Source: Amphibacillus xylanus NBRC 15112
Lineage (GTDB): Bacteria > Bacillota > Bacilli > Bacillales > Amphibacillaceae
Direction of reading: 5' to 3'
Length of the DNA: 64,000 bases
Assembly: GCF_000307165.1 (NCBI RefSeq)
Contig: NC_018704.1
Location: 1,302,001-1,366,000 of the forward strand
Shown here: positions 45,329-55,286 of the stretch, piece by piece
Position numbering within the stretch: position 1 is the stretch's first letter
Layout: each line of letters begins with the position of its first letter
Position numbers and translations under genes: made by a program
Notes under the pieces: model-generated
What the model was told of the DNA's origin: nothing
What the model saw: the letters and a program-made list of their open reading frames with translations, nothing else
Databases searched by the model: none

Positions 45329-46255
45329 TTAGTTATTGTGCAAAAGACTTTGTTCGTAAACTTTAAGGTTTTGGTAAATTGCTCTTAGATACGGAACTTT
45401 TAGGTTCGCTTGTTCAGCAAGAGTTAATAAATGGCCATGGATATGATCTCCCTCAATCAATGATCCTTTTTCCATATCGCGTTGCATTGAGGTTTTAAAA
45501 TGATATGATAACTCGTCGATTGCTAATAATTGGCCATCTTCAACATGATCAGCAATTGGTGCATGATGTGCTCTCATAATTTGGGTAACTTCGTCAAACA
45601 AGGCTTTAATGAAATCTCTGCCTCCTAAACTCTCTCGAATCGGCCCAATTGGTGCGCGCATTAATGTCGTTAGTCCTGATAGAATGGTAATGCGTAAATA
45701 TTTATGCCACATATCTTGTAATATTTGTGTACTTAAAATAAAATCAGCTTTCGTCCCACTAAAAGCAGTGGCTACGCATTGAATTCGCTCTGTCATTTCA
45801 TTGTTCAATTCTCCAAACACAAGCTTATCAAAAGAACTTGAATGTATGACTTCTCCTGATTCATTTAATGTCGTTTCAATTTGACATAGGCCACCAGCTA
45901 CTCGTTCCTTACCAAATTCATTAATTAATTGATCTAAGTGAGAAATCCCATTTAATAAAGGGATAATAACTGTGGTTCCACCAACAAATGGTTTTAAATC
46001 CTTAATCGCTTCGTCCAAATGGTATGCCTTTGTTGAAAGTAGCACAACATCAAATGGATCTGAATGCTGGTCTTTAGTCATTAATTGTGGTTTAAATGAA
46101 TAATTAGCATTTGTACTCTTGATAACTAATCCTGATTGTTCTAGTTGTTGCTTTCTTTTTTCCCTAACAAGGAAAACAACATCTTCCCCTTTTTCAACTA
46201 AGCGGCCACCAAAATAGCCACCAATTCCCCCTGCACCTAATACTAAAATTCGCAT
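45329..46255 (-). CDS. panE: 2-dehydropantoate 2-reductase
   Basis: Reduces ketopantoate to pantoate with NADPH. 308 residues. N-terminal nucleotide-binding motif ILVLGAGGIGGYFGGRL; the catalytic lysine is in the DMWHKYLRI segment, and the ELSYHFKTSMQRDMEKG C-terminal region is typical of the family. It supplies the pantoate used by PanC, encoded at the left edge of the window. A GGGGGAG site precedes the ATG. The AI-2E-type gene lies 25 bases upstream on the same strand, so they may form one transcript. Confidence 0.92.
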   Translation of the reverse strand: MRILVLGAGGIGGYFGGRLVEKGEDVVFLVREKRKQQLEQSGLVIKSTNANYSFKPQLMTKDQHSDPFDVVLLSTKAYHLDEAIKDLKPFVGGTTVIIPLLNGISHLDQLINEFGKERVAGGLCQIETTLNESGEVIHSSSFDKLVFGELNNEMTERIQCVATAFSGTKADFILSTQILQDMWHKYLRITILSGLTTLMRAPIGPIRESLGGRDFIKALFDEVTQIMRAHHAPIADHVEDGQLLAIDELSYHFKTSMQRDMEKGSLIEGDHIHGHLLTLAEQANLKVPYLRAIYQNLKVYEQSLLHNN

Positions 46256-46280
46256 AGTCGCTCCCCCTTAATCACTGATT

Positions 46281-47429
46281 TTATCCTTTAACTTTCAATC
46301 TACCTTTATATTTTTCTTTTAAGACGACATTATCTTTGATCAAACGGTAAATTGCTGATGAGATCGGTACACCAAATAACATTCCCGGTACGCCCCAAAG
46401 TCCGCCCCCAATTGTTATACCGACGATAACCCATAATCCCGATAAGCCAATTGATTGACCTACGACACGCGGATAAATAATATTTCCTTCAATCTGCTGA
46501 ATGACAATAATTAATACTAAAAATAATAAAGCACGAATTGGTGATTCAACTAGGATTAAGAGAAAACCAACTGATGCTGAGATATATGCACCGACAAAAG
46601 GAATATAGGCAGTGACACCTGTTAAAGCACCAATCATACCGGCATATGGGAAACGGAAAATCCACATACCAAGCGCGACCATAGAACCAAGAATAACCGC
46701 TTCAATAGTTTCTCCAACAAAGAAGCTACTAAATGAATCATTCAGCACATTTAATACATAACGCAGGTTCTGATCCAAACGTTCTGGCAAAAACGCTTTT
46801 GAGACACGTTTAAATTGTCCTGCTAATTTTTCTTTCGTTAACAAAATGTAAATAGAGATAATAATCGCTAAAAATATATTAACAATAAAATTAAATACAG
46901 ATCCAATTGTTGAAACAGTTGTCTCAATGACATTTCCAGTAAAATTATTGATCATATTTAAGAATTGACTCGCAAATCCTTGCCAATCAATATCAACATC
47001 TTGGACGAAATCTGCAAGTTGTGGAAATAAATCATTATATTGAAGGATCCAATTTTCAACCATTGTAAACAATTCAGGGGCCTTTTCAATCATTGTAGCG
47101 AACACTGAAATGAGCTGTGGTGCAATTAAACTAATGACAAACACAATAATGAACAGCACAACAATAAAACTAGAAAGGATACTGACTGGTCGCCGAGTCA
47201 TTCTTACCCACTTTGCATGTTTATTAGGAAAATATATTTTTTCAAATTGGACCATTAAAAGATTAATAATATAGGCAATCCCTGCTCCCATAATGATCGG
47301 TTGTAAAACCGTCATCAGAACAGACAGCCATTGAAGGACTTGTTTGTAATTTGTAATTAATAAGATTACAATCGCCCCAATAATTAAATATTTCATAATT
47401 AATTTATCAATTCGTTTATAATTATCCAT
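46281..47429 (-). CDS. AI-2E family transporter (PerM-like permease)
   Basis: 382-residue membrane protein with about eight helices and a large extracytoplasmic segment around residues 110-190. The C-terminal motif region GALTGVTAYIPFVGAYISA and GNIIYPRVVGQSIGL are typical for the AI-2 exporter/PerM family. Substrates in this family vary, so AI-2 export is not established. The ATG at 47429 follows AAAGGGG; an earlier in-frame ATG at 47489 lacks a good site. Confidence 0.85.
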   Translation of the reverse strand: MDNYKRIDKLIMKYLIIGAIVILLITNYKQVLQWLSVLMTVLQPIIMGAGIAYIINLLMVQFEKIYFPNKHAKWVRMTRRPVSILSSFIVVLFIIVFVISLIAPQLISVFATMIEKAPELFTMVENWILQYNDLFPQLADFVQDVDIDWQGFASQFLNMINNFTGNVIETTVSTIGSVFNFIVNIFLAIIISIYILLTKEKLAGQFKRVSKAFLPERLDQNLRYVLNVLNDSFSSFFVGETIEAVILGSMVALGMWIFRFPYAGMIGALTGVTAYIPFVGAYISASVGFLLILVESPIRALLFLVLIIVIQQIEGNIIYPRVVGQSIGLSGLWVIVGITIGGGLWGVPGMLFGVPISSAIYRLIKDNVVLKEKYKGRLKVKG

Positions 47430-47557
47430 GACATTTTTCCCCTTTAATTGATAAGTATTGTAGTCTAATTCTAACTGATATTTTGACATAAATCATCTTT
47501 TAATATGATAATTTTTATACAAATCAGATAATTTATCAATCGTAAATGATGGATCCT

Positions 47558-48742
47558 TTAGTTTGGTTTAATGGCTAATGCACCAACCAATGCTGCTAAA
47601 GCACTAAATCCCGCTAATACAAAATATAACAGTTTGAAATCGCTTTCAATAATCGCTACTATAGGTGGACCTGTAGCTACACCTAAAAACCTCATGCTAC
47701 TATATATTGACGTTACACTTCCTCTAATATTTTTCTTGACGCCCTTAGTTATTAAGGTATCTAGACATGGCAATGAAAGTCCTATTCCTATACTTGAAAT
47801 AGACAAAAATATCGTCATTAATACAAGTCCAATCCCCTTAAAGATAAATAAAAACGGAATACTAACCAAAAGGTTCCCACCAAAAATTATCCGCTTCATT
47901 AGGACTTTATTGTCACCAATAATTTTTCCAGACAGAAACGATGAAATACATAATATCAATAAAGGTATTGCCAATATAAGTCCGCCATATACTCCCTTAA
48001 TTTCGTACTCATTTTCAAGTAGATTTGAAAAGTTAAATTGATATCCGAATAGCACGAACATATTTAATACACCAATAATGAAAACGGAAATAATCCACTT
48101 TCCATCTTTTCTAAATGTTTTGTTAATTTTTTTCTTAAAAGCCTTGAAAGCTTGATGATCGACAGCAGTCCTTTTCGGTACTTTCACTAAAAATATAATC
48201 AACAACAGAGCAGTAATTGAAAATATCGGGACAAAAATAAATGGTAGATACCAAAGAAATTGAGCCAATAATGACCCGATGATAGGACTTAAAACTTTCC
48301 CAAATGTGTTTGATGTTTCGATGATACCTAGTGCTTGACTTGCATCATCCTCATCCCTATACATATCACCTACTGTCGGTATGACAACGGGAAACGCACC
48401 AGCGGCTCCAACACCTTGGATAAACCGTCCAATCATTATTAAATAATATGGATCGTTAAGCTTCCAGGAAGCAAAAGCAGAGATCGCTCCACCTATTGCG
48501 ACAATGATCAAACTTGGTATAATTACGACTTTTCGTCCAAATCGATCAGACAAGTAGCCAGCAATGGGGATAAATACGATGGCTACGACGGAATAAATCG
48601 TTATAATAAGGCTTGATTGTAATTGAGTAATACTAATTTTAGACTGTAAAATCGGTAGTACGGGGATTAACATAGAATTTCCAAGCGTCATGACCAACGG
48701 GATAGAGGCAAGTGCAAGTAAATCAAGTTTTTTTCGTTTCAT
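47558..48742 (-). CDS. MFS transporter, drug efflux type
   Basis: 394-residue protein with twelve predicted membrane helices. The MFS loop 2-3 motif is GYLSDRFGRKVVI, and the helix 5 drug-proton antiporter motif appears as GVGAAGAFPVVIPTVGD and GIIETSNTFGKVLSPIIGSLL. These favour a proton-driven exporter, substrate unknown. It is divergent from mvaA. Its start lies in an AT-rich 180-base gap. Confidence 0.88.
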   Translation of the reverse strand: MKRKKLDLLALASIPLVMTLGNSMLIPVLPILQSKISITQLQSSLIITIYSVVAIVFIPIAGYLSDRFGRKVVIIPSLIIVAIGGAISAFASWKLNDPYYLIMIGRFIQGVGAAGAFPVVIPTVGDMYRDEDDASQALGIIETSNTFGKVLSPIIGSLLAQFLWYLPFIFVPIFSITALLLIIFLVKVPKRTAVDHQAFKAFKKKINKTFRKDGKWIISVFIIGVLNMFVLFGYQFNFSNLLENEYEIKGVYGGLILAIPLLILCISSFLSGKIIGDNKVLMKRIIFGGNLLVSIPFLFIFKGIGLVLMTIFLSISSIGIGLSLPCLDTLITKGVKKNIRGSVTSIYSSMRFLGVATGPPIVAIIESDFKLLYFVLAGFSALAALVGALAIKPN

Positions 48743-48923
48743 TCATTATCATCCATTCAGTATCATTTTAAATAACTTACTATATTTTGAACTGATCGGT
48801 CCTTTTCATACTATGGAAATCATCTTCACAGTTACTGTTTGTCAATTGTGTTACAATACTGTTAGCATATAAGCAGATCAATAGATAACTCATATCTATT
48901 CACATAAGTTTGGAGGTTAAATG

Positions 48924-50213
48924 ATGAAAAAAAATCAATTAGATAAATTTTATATGAAAACAATTGAAGAGCGGATTGAAGCTCTAATAGAACTTAATAA
49001 GGCAGACCATCGTTCAGTAGCAGATTTTAAAGCAGATTTAATCTTACCGGAAGAAATTAGCGATCATATGATTGAAAATGTAGTTGGAACTTATCAGCTT
49101 CCACTAGGATTAGCACTACACTTTTTAATTGATGGACAGGACTATTTAATCCCAATGGCTACTGAAGAACCATCAGTTGTGGCAGCTGCAAGCTTTGCTG
49201 CTAAAACAATTCGACTAGCTGGTGGCTTTACTACAGAGGCGAAATCGCGAGTGATGATCGGTCAAGTGGCACTTAAAGATATAGATGATAAAGAAGTGGC
49301 AATCGAAGAAATCATAAAAAATCAAGATCAAATCATCTCAATTGCAAATAGCGCCCACCCTTCTATCGTTAAACGTGGTGGAGGAGCTCAGAAAATTGAT
49401 CTTCGTTGGATCGATAAAGATGATGAGTATGGTACTCCCCCATTTCTAGTTATTCATCTTCATGTTGATACTCAAGAAGCAATGGGTGCAAATATGATTA
49501 ATACAATGGCCGAAGCTATTAAGCCTTATTTAGAGCAACTTACAGGTGCGAGAGCTGTTATGGGGATTTTATCAAACTATGCGACTGAATGTTTAGCAAC
49601 TGCGAGATGCCAAATTCCAGTGAATATATTGGAACGTCGCGGCCTTTCAGGTGAAGAGGTGCGTGATCGAATTATTGAAGCTAATCAATTTGCTCTAGCT
49701 GATCCCTATAGAGCAACTACAAACAATAAGGGGATTATGAATGGTATTTCCGCTGTCGTATTAGCAACAGGTAATGATACGCGTGCAATTGAAGCAGGTG
49801 CGCATGCATATGCAGCAAGATCCGGGCAATATCGTTCACTAACAAAATGGACAAAAGCTGAAAATGGTGATTTATTAGGTGAACTAACAATGCCTTTACC
49901 AGTTGGTACAGTTGGTGGATCGATTACGATTCACCCAGGTGCAAAATTCGCCCATCATATTCTAGGTTCACCTCATGCAAAACAATTAGAGTCAATTATC
50001 GTATCAGTAGGATTAGCACAAAACTTTGCCGCAACAAGAGCGCTTGTAACAGATGGTATTCAAAAAGGTCATATGGCATTACAAGCGAAGTCTTTAGCGA
50101 TTAATGCAGGTGCAAAAGGAGAAGAAATTCAAAAAGTCGCTCGCCGTCTTCGTAAAGAAAAACATATGAATTTAAATACTGCAAAACAAATCTTGGCAGA
50201 ATTACGTCATTAA
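48924..50213 (+). CDS. mvaA: Hydroxymethylglutaryl-CoA reductase, class II
   Basis: Makes mevalonate from HMG-CoA. About 429 residues, typical of the bacterial class II enzyme. ENVVGTYQLPLGLA holds the catalytic Glu, TNNKGIMNG the catalytic Lys, DAMGAN is seen as EAMGANMINTMAEA, and SPHAKQLE has the C-terminal His. The mevalonate route is less common than the MEP route in Bacillaceae. ATG codons at 48921 and 48924 both follow GGAGGT; the second has better spacing. Confidence 0.95.
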   Translation: MKKNQLDKFYMKTIEERIEALIELNKADHRSVADFKADLILPEEISDHMIENVVGTYQLPLGLALHFLIDGQDYLIPMATEEPSVVAAASFAAKTIRLAGGFTTEAKSRVMIGQVALKDIDDKEVAIEEIIKNQDQIISIANSAHPSIVKRGGGAQKIDLRWIDKDDEYGTPPFLVIHLHVDTQEAMGANMINTMAEAIKPYLEQLTGARAVMGILSNYATECLATARCQIPVNILERRGLSGEEVRDRIIEANQFALADPYRATTNNKGIMNGISAVVLATGNDTRAIEAGAHAYAARSGQYRSLTKWTKAENGDLLGELTMPLPVGTVGGSITIHPGAKFAHHILGSPHAKQLESIIVSVGLAQNFAATRALVTDGIQKGHMALQAKSLAINAGAKGEEIQKVARRLRKEKHMNLNTAKQILAELRH

Positions 50214-50216
50214 AAG

Positions 50217-50253
50217 TAACACCCCTAACTTTGATCTAGAAGTTAGGGGTGTT
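50217..50253. terminator. Bidirectional terminator between mvaA and mvaS
   Basis: AACACCCCTAACT pairs perfectly with AGTTAGGGGTGTT between two convergent genes. Confidence 0.88.
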
Positions 50254-50274
50254 GATTTAATTATAAATTAAAAT

Positions 50275-51450
50275 TTATAAATGGTTTTTATTCACATATT
50301 GACGCATGTGATCTTTAATACCTGCTAAGCAAATTGGTGCAGGATCCGCTTCAATATCTAATTCAATATCTCCGATTCCATTAGGGATCGTATCCATAAA
50401 TACTTTTTCATAGCGATCAATTGAAATCTGCTTACGATCTTCAAGCATTTGTACATGTTGCTCGGTTAATAAATGATTTCGATAATCAGGTTGTAGAACA
50501 CCTGTAAAGAACTCACCAACAGAACCAGATCCATAGCTAAATAGCCCAATAGTTGCTCCATCTTCAAGCGAGTTATTTTGCTCAAGCAATGAAATCAGGT
50601 TTAAGTATAAAGAACCTGTGTAGATGTTACCAACAATTGCATTATAATGTTTAGCTACTTCATAATAGTCTAATAGTCGCTTCTTATCAGCTTCATCTGC
50701 ATCTTCTAATACAGCTTGAAGTGCTTTTAAGCCCATTTTTGTATACGGTGTATGAAAAACTAATGCTTCAAAATCTTTTAAGCTTGTCTGTGTTTTTTCT
50801 TGATATTGGGCAAACAATTCCTTAAAGAAATTGATATACTGGATAACAGAGAATTTACCTTGAACGTATGCTGTATCTGAATATAAAGGTCGCCAAAAGT
50901 CCATCGCATCGTCTGTCTGATATACACTTGGACTCTCAATTGTCATTAGTTTCGGATCACGAGCGATAACCATCGCTACTGCCCCTGCACCTTGAGTGAT
51001 TTCTCCACCTGTATTTAAACCATAGCGAGAAATATCTGAAGCAAGTACTAATACACGGCTATCTGGATTTAAGGCGACATGCCCTTTAGCTATTTGAATG
51101 CCAGCTGTAGCACTATAGCATGCTTGCTTAATCTCGATTGAACGAGCTGATTTTTTTAAGCCTAATAAATCATGCGCAAATATTCCGGCAGCTTTAGAAT
51201 GGTCGACTCCCGTTTCAGTTGCAAAAATAACATAATCTATTTTATCAATATCATCTTGAGTTAAAATTCTCAATGCCGCATTTGCAGCTAAAGTTACTGA
51301 GTCCTGTGTTTTGGGTGCTACTGCCATTTTTTCTTGTCCAATACCTACTTTAAATTTACCTGGCTCAACACCTCTAGCCTCAGCTAAATCACCAGTATCA
51401 ATATACATTGCTGGTGTATAAAAGCCTATTTTGTCAATTCCAATTTTCAT
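50275..51450 (-). CDS. mvaS: Hydroxymethylglutaryl-CoA synthase
   Basis: Condenses acetyl-CoA with acetoacetyl-CoA to HMG-CoA. 391 residues from the ATG at 51450, which puts the nucleophile Cys in KQACYSATAG at residue 111, the same as in the well-studied S. aureus enzyme. The catalytic Glu is in FATETGVDHSKA, and the His is in VFHTPYTKMG. It is next to mvaA and the thiolase, forming a three-gene mevalonate block on both strands. Confidence 0.95.
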   Translation of the reverse strand: MKIGIDKIGFYTPAMYIDTGDLAEARGVEPGKFKVGIGQEKMAVAPKTQDSVTLAANAALRILTQDDIDKIDYVIFATETGVDHSKAAGIFAHDLLGLKKSARSIEIKQACYSATAGIQIAKGHVALNPDSRVLVLASDISRYGLNTGGEITQGAGAVAMVIARDPKLMTIESPSVYQTDDAMDFWRPLYSDTAYVQGKFSVIQYINFFKELFAQYQEKTQTSLKDFEALVFHTPYTKMGLKALQAVLEDADEADKKRLLDYYEVAKHYNAIVGNIYTGSLYLNLISLLEQNNSLEDGATIGLFSYGSGSVGEFFTGVLQPDYRNHLLTEQHVQMLEDRKQISIDRYEKVFMDTIPNGIGDIELDIEADPAPICLAGIKDHMRQYVNKNHL

Positions 51451-51674
51451 TTCGGTCACTTCCTTTAAATATTTACTTCATAAATAAAGTAAAACGATAA
51501 TTATAACAGGCTAAATTAAATTCTTAAGTATACTTTAACATGAATAAATAAATTTCACTAATTATTATTACGGTTTTATAGATAAAAAGCAATTTAAATA
51601 TATTAAATGAATAACTCACGAAAATCTGTTAAAATTGAATAGTAACTTCTAAGCTGAAAAAGGAGTTGTTTATA

Positions 51675-52853
51675 ATGGAAGAAATCGTAATAGTTAGTGC
51701 TGTACGTACACCAATTGGAAAATTCGGTGGTGCTTTAAAAGATATTTCTGCGCGACAATTAGGTGCAATTGTAGTTAAAGAAGCAATTAAGCGCGCTAAA
51801 TTAGATCCATCTGATATTGACCAAGGAATTTTTGGACAAGTGTTACAAGCTGGATCAGGTCAAAATGTGGCTCGTCAAATATTAGTAGATGCAGATGTTC
51901 CTTACTCAAAGCCTGCGATGACCATCAATGAAGTTTGTGGCTCTGGATTAAAAGCTATCATTCTAGGTAGTCAACAAATTCAACTTAACCAAGCAGAAAT
52001 AGTTGTCGTTGGTGGTGTTGAAAGTATGAGCAATGCCCCTCATATCCTACCAAATTACCGCTTTACCAAAGAGCTAGAACAAAAAAATCTGATTGATTCA
52101 ATGATTCATGATGGTTTGACAGACGCATTTAGTCACATGCATATGGGTATTACTGCGGAAAATGTAGCAAAGAAATATAATGTTACTAGAGAAGAACAAG
52201 ATCAATTTGCACTAAATTCTCAACATAAAGCTCAACGTGCTCAAGAAACAGGTAAGTTTAAAGACGAGATTGTCCCTGTTCCTGTTATATCTGAGACTGG
52301 AGATGAGGTACTATTTGATCAAGACGAACATATTAGAAAAGATGTTAAAATAGAAGATTTAGCTAAACTTAGAACTCCTTTTCTTGAAGGTGGTACTGTA
52401 ACTGCTGGTAATGCTTCTGGAATTAACGATGGTGCAGCAGCATTAATCTTAATGAAAAAATCAACAGCCGAGAAACGAGGACTAAACTATTTTGCAACAA
52501 TTAAGGATTACGCTGAGATTGGTATGGATCCAAGCTTAATGGGCTATAGCCCTTATCTATCAATTAACAAACTCGTTGAAAAAGCTCAAATCGATCTTAA
52601 TCAAGTTGATTTATTTGAAATTAACGAAGCCTTTGCAGCACAAAGTATTCCAGTTGTTCGCGATTTAGGGATTGACCCTAACAAAGTCAATGTAAATGGT
52701 GGCGGAATCGCTCTTGGTCACCCTATCGGTGCTTCCGGAGCAAGAATCGTCGTGACACTCCTTCACGAAATGAATAAGACGGATGGAAAATTAGGAATCG
52801 CTAGTCTTTGTGTCGGTGGCGGAATTGGTGTATCTATGCTTGTTGAACGATAA
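51675..52853 (+). CDS. thlA: Acetyl-CoA acetyltransferase (thiolase)
   Basis: Joins two acetyl-CoA to acetoacetyl-CoA, the first step toward mevalonate. 392 residues from the ATG at 51675, preceded by AAAAGGAG. The nucleophile is Cys88 in NEVCGSGLKA. Other markers are NGGGIALGHPIGASGAR and the second active Cys in LCVGGGIG. Divergent from mvaS and close to mvaA, it should feed the mevalonate pathway. Confidence 0.95.
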   Translation: MEEIVIVSAVRTPIGKFGGALKDISARQLGAIVVKEAIKRAKLDPSDIDQGIFGQVLQAGSGQNVARQILVDADVPYSKPAMTINEVCGSGLKAIILGSQQIQLNQAEIVVVGGVESMSNAPHILPNYRFTKELEQKNLIDSMIHDGLTDAFSHMHMGITAENVAKKYNVTREEQDQFALNSQHKAQRAQETGKFKDEIVPVPVISETGDEVLFDQDEHIRKDVKIEDLAKLRTPFLEGGTVTAGNASGINDGAAALILMKKSTAEKRGLNYFATIKDYAEIGMDPSLMGYSPYLSINKLVEKAQIDLNQVDLFEINEAFAAQSIPVVRDLGIDPNKVNVNGGGIALGHPIGASGARIVVTLLHEMNKTDGKLGIASLCVGGGIGVSMLVER

Positions 52854-52861
52854 AATAGTAA

Positions 52862-52901
52862 AAAGCTAAAGATTGATAAATATTAATCTTTAGCTTTTTT
52901 C
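52862..52901. terminator. Bidirectional terminator between thlA and ogt
   Basis: AAAGCTAAAGATT pairs with AATCTTTAGCTTT, flanked by A and T tracts; it overlaps the ogt stop. Confidence 0.85.
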
Positions 52902-53414
52902 ATGATCAGATTTTTCAATGTTTAGTAAAGCTTGCTTTAATGCTAGACCTGAACGAAAACCTGTTAATTTATTATTTTTACCAATTACACGGTGACAAGG
53001 CACAACGATAAGGAGTGGATTTTGTCCAATCGCACGACTGACTGCTCGAGTTGCGGTTGGACGATTCATACGTTGTGCGAGTTCACTATAGCTCAATGTC
53101 TCACCATATGGAATGTCCTGAAGATAACGCCAAACATTTTTTTGAAAGTCAGTACCTTTTTGATCGATTGCGAAATCAAATGTTTTAAGCTCGCCAGCAA
53201 AATATTTAACTAATTGTTCAGTTTCGGCTACAAATAGCTGGTCATTTTGAATCAGTTGAAAATGATTAAATCTTTTTTTAAACCAGTTATCTGCAAAATG
53301 ATTCGCCCTATCTATGTCTGTCTCAATTAGCGTTAACCCATGTTTTGTCTTATATAATGTTAATTGATAATCTTGGATATTAATTGTCGTGTAATGAATC
53401 ATGGTCTGAGACAT
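52890..53414 (-). CDS. ogt: Methylated-DNA-protein-cysteine methyltransferase
   Basis: Repairs O6-alkylguanine by transferring the alkyl group to its own cysteine. 174 residues from the ATG at 53414, behind AAAGGGAGAG. The acceptor site is VPCHRVIGKN, and the DNA-binding segment is PYGETLSYSELAQRM with RAVSRAIGQNPL. No AdaA-type domain. An upstream in-frame start would overlap the chromate transporter gene. Confidence 0.93.
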   Translation of the reverse strand: MSQTMIHYTTINIQDYQLTLYKTKHGLTLIETDIDRANHFADNWFKKRFNHFQLIQNDQLFVAETEQLVKYFAGELKTFDFAIDQKGTDFQKNVWRYLQDIPYGETLSYSELAQRMNRPTATRAVSRAIGQNPLLIVVPCHRVIGKNNKLTGFRSGLALKQALLNIEKSDHEKS

Positions 53415-53466
53415 TTCATCTCTCCCTTTAAATAAATCTAAATGATTTAATGCTCCCATTGTACAG

Positions 53467-54045
53467 TTATTGCGCAAATTTAAAGACAATTCCGATGATA
53501 GCTGATAATGCAATAAAAAAGATTGGATGTAAATGTTTTATTCGCTTATATCTCATTAAGAGAAAAATAACAATCGCCAAGACAAGTGCCTTCCAATTAA
53601 CAAATCCTACCCAATCATTAAATTCTCTTAATTGATTGAAATCGAATAAATCAATCCAAACAACCGAGAACCCCGCTGCAGCGATAAGAGCAGTTGAAGC
53701 GGGTCTTAATCCATAAAATGCAGCATCTACAATATGATTATCTCTAAATCTCGTTAGAAAACGAGCTATGATTAAAATTATTATAATGGATGGTGTTACT
53801 AGTCCTAATGTAGCAATAATTCCACCGAAATAGCCTGCAGTTAGATGACCTGTATATGTAGCCATATTAATGCCGATCGCTCCTGGAGTTGATTCAGATA
53901 TAGCGATCATATCAGCAAGCTGTTCATGGCTAAACCAGCCCATTCTATCAGACATATCGTATAAAAACGGTAATGTGGCTAGACCACCACCAACTGCAAA
54001 TAAACCAGCTTTAAAAAACTCATAAAACAGTTGTAAATATATCAT
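53467..54045 (-). CDS. chrA: Chromate transporter, short-chain subunit
   Basis: 192-residue CHR domain protein with about six membrane helices. The marker FFKAGLFAVGGGLATLPFLYD matches the first CHR motif, and SESTPGAIGINMATYTG the second. Short CHR proteins work in pairs; the partner is encoded just upstream and overlaps by four bases (ATGA). Transports chromate or a related anion; specificity is unproven. Confidence 0.88.
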   Translation of the reverse strand: MIYLQLFYEFFKAGLFAVGGGLATLPFLYDMSDRMGWFSHEQLADMIAISESTPGAIGINMATYTGHLTAGYFGGIIATLGLVTPSIIIILIIARFLTRFRDNHIVDAAFYGLRPASTALIAAAGFSVVWIDLFDFNQLREFNDWVGFVNWKALVLAIVIFLLMRYKRIKHLHPIFFIALSAIIGIVFKFAQ

Positions 54046-54593
54046 TTTTCAAGTCTCCTTTCTTGCCATTTTGCGATAACACCAAGTACTCCAGCCATAA
54101 CAACAAATAATGCCGGGGACCAGGTTGTGAAAATGGAAAGTGAAAATACAAGGAGAAAGATTAAAAGTCCTACTTTATCCACAACTGAGCTTTTCCATAG
54201 CTTTAATACAGCATTTAAAATTAAAATATAAACACTAACACGGATTCCAGCAAATGCGTTTTGTATAACGGTAGAATCTGAGAAATTACGCATGAACATT
54301 GCTATTAATGTAATGATTATGTATGAAGGAAATACTAAACCTAGTGTTGCAATGATTCCGCCTAACACCCCTCGCTGTTTTTGTCCGATAAATGTTGCTG
54401 TGTTAACTGCAATGATACCCGGTGTTGTCTGACCAATCGCAAAATAGTCAATCATTTCTTCTTCTGTTGCCCATTTCTTTGCTTCTACCACTTCTTTTTG
54501 TAAGATTGGTAGCATTGCATAACCGCCACCAAACGTTAATAAGCCTACACGTGAAAAAGTTAAAAATAAATCCAGATAAATTTTCAACATCAT
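54042..54593 (-). CDS. chrA: Chromate transporter, short-chain subunit
   Basis: 183-residue partner CHR protein. The first motif appears as FSRVGLLTFGGGYAMLPILQ, the second as GQTTPGIIAVNTATFIG. Its stop overlaps the start of the second CHR gene, so the two subunits should be made in equal amounts. A GGGGGATGATG stretch precedes the start at the two adjacent ATG codons. Confidence 0.88.
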   Translation of the reverse strand: MMLKIYLDLFLTFSRVGLLTFGGGYAMLPILQKEVVEAKKWATEEEMIDYFAIGQTTPGIIAVNTATFIGQKQRGVLGGIIATLGLVFPSYIIITLIAMFMRNFSDSTVIQNAFAGIRVSVYILILNAVLKLWKSSVVDKVGLLIFLLVFSLSIFTTWSPALFVVMAGVLGVIAKWQERRLEK

Positions 54594-54715
54594 CCCCCTA
54601 ACTATCTTTTCTTTATCATTTAAATACTAATAAAAGCTTACGGATTAATGACTCGAATGTCAAATAGTATCGAATTATAGGTTAATAAAGTGATATCTAA
54701 CATAAATTTAATCAT

Positions 54716-54756
54716 AAAAAAAACGCACTATGAATTTAAAGTTAAACTCAGTGCGC
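54716..54756 (-). terminator. Terminator after the DUF2512 gene
   Basis: On the minus strand GCGCACTGAGTTTAA and TTAAATTCATAGTGCG form a long hairpin, followed by a run of eight T residues. Confidence 0.85.
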
Positions 54757-54780
54757 TTGTCAGACGTAGTTTTTATTTTG

Positions 54781-55215
54781 TCAAAAAAAATCATCGATAT
54801 CATCAAATATAGGGTCAAATTCCGAAGAGAACTCCGTTAAATAATCATAACTACTGGTAAATATATTGTCTTGTCGTAGATTAAGCTCATCAACAACATA
54901 GAAATGAAAAAAGATTTCATAAAAACTGAGCACAATCGTTGAAATAAACGCTGCTATAAGTTGATCACCGCCAAACTTGATCAGTCCTAGCATTGAAAAA
55001 ATTAGCACAAAATTAGCGACAAGATCAAACATCGTTGCGATAAAATTATTTGTTCGTCCTAAGATAATAATATCGCCAACATAATAAATCAGTAAACTAA
55101 TCAAACTTACAAAGATAATTTGACTGATTGATATTCCATAAGCTATTCCTAAAACTAAATATAATAAGATTAATGTAGCAGCATACTTGATGCTTAATAA
55201 TTTTATATGTGCCAT
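54781..55215 (-). CDS. DUF2512 family membrane protein
   Basis: 144-residue protein with four predicted membrane helices over residues 1-112 and an acidic tail (EFSSEFDPIFDDIDDFF) in the cytoplasm or outside. The core IKYAATLILLYLVLGIAYG and YVGDIIILGRTNNFIATMFD fit the DUF2512/YndM family of spore formers. Function unknown. A GGAGGTGATAGG ribosome site precedes the ATG. Confidence 0.8.
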   Translation of the reverse strand: MAHIKLLSIKYAATLILLYLVLGIAYGISISQIIFVSLISLLIYYVGDIIILGRTNNFIATMFDLVANFVLIFSMLGLIKFGGDQLIAAFISTIVLSFYEIFFHFYVVDELNLRQDNIFTSSYDYLTEFSSEFDPIFDDIDDFF

Positions 55216-55286
55216 CCTATCACCTCCATAGCATTAGGATGGCACAGTTCGACAAATTTATACATTTACAAGGAGTAAAATGTTGC

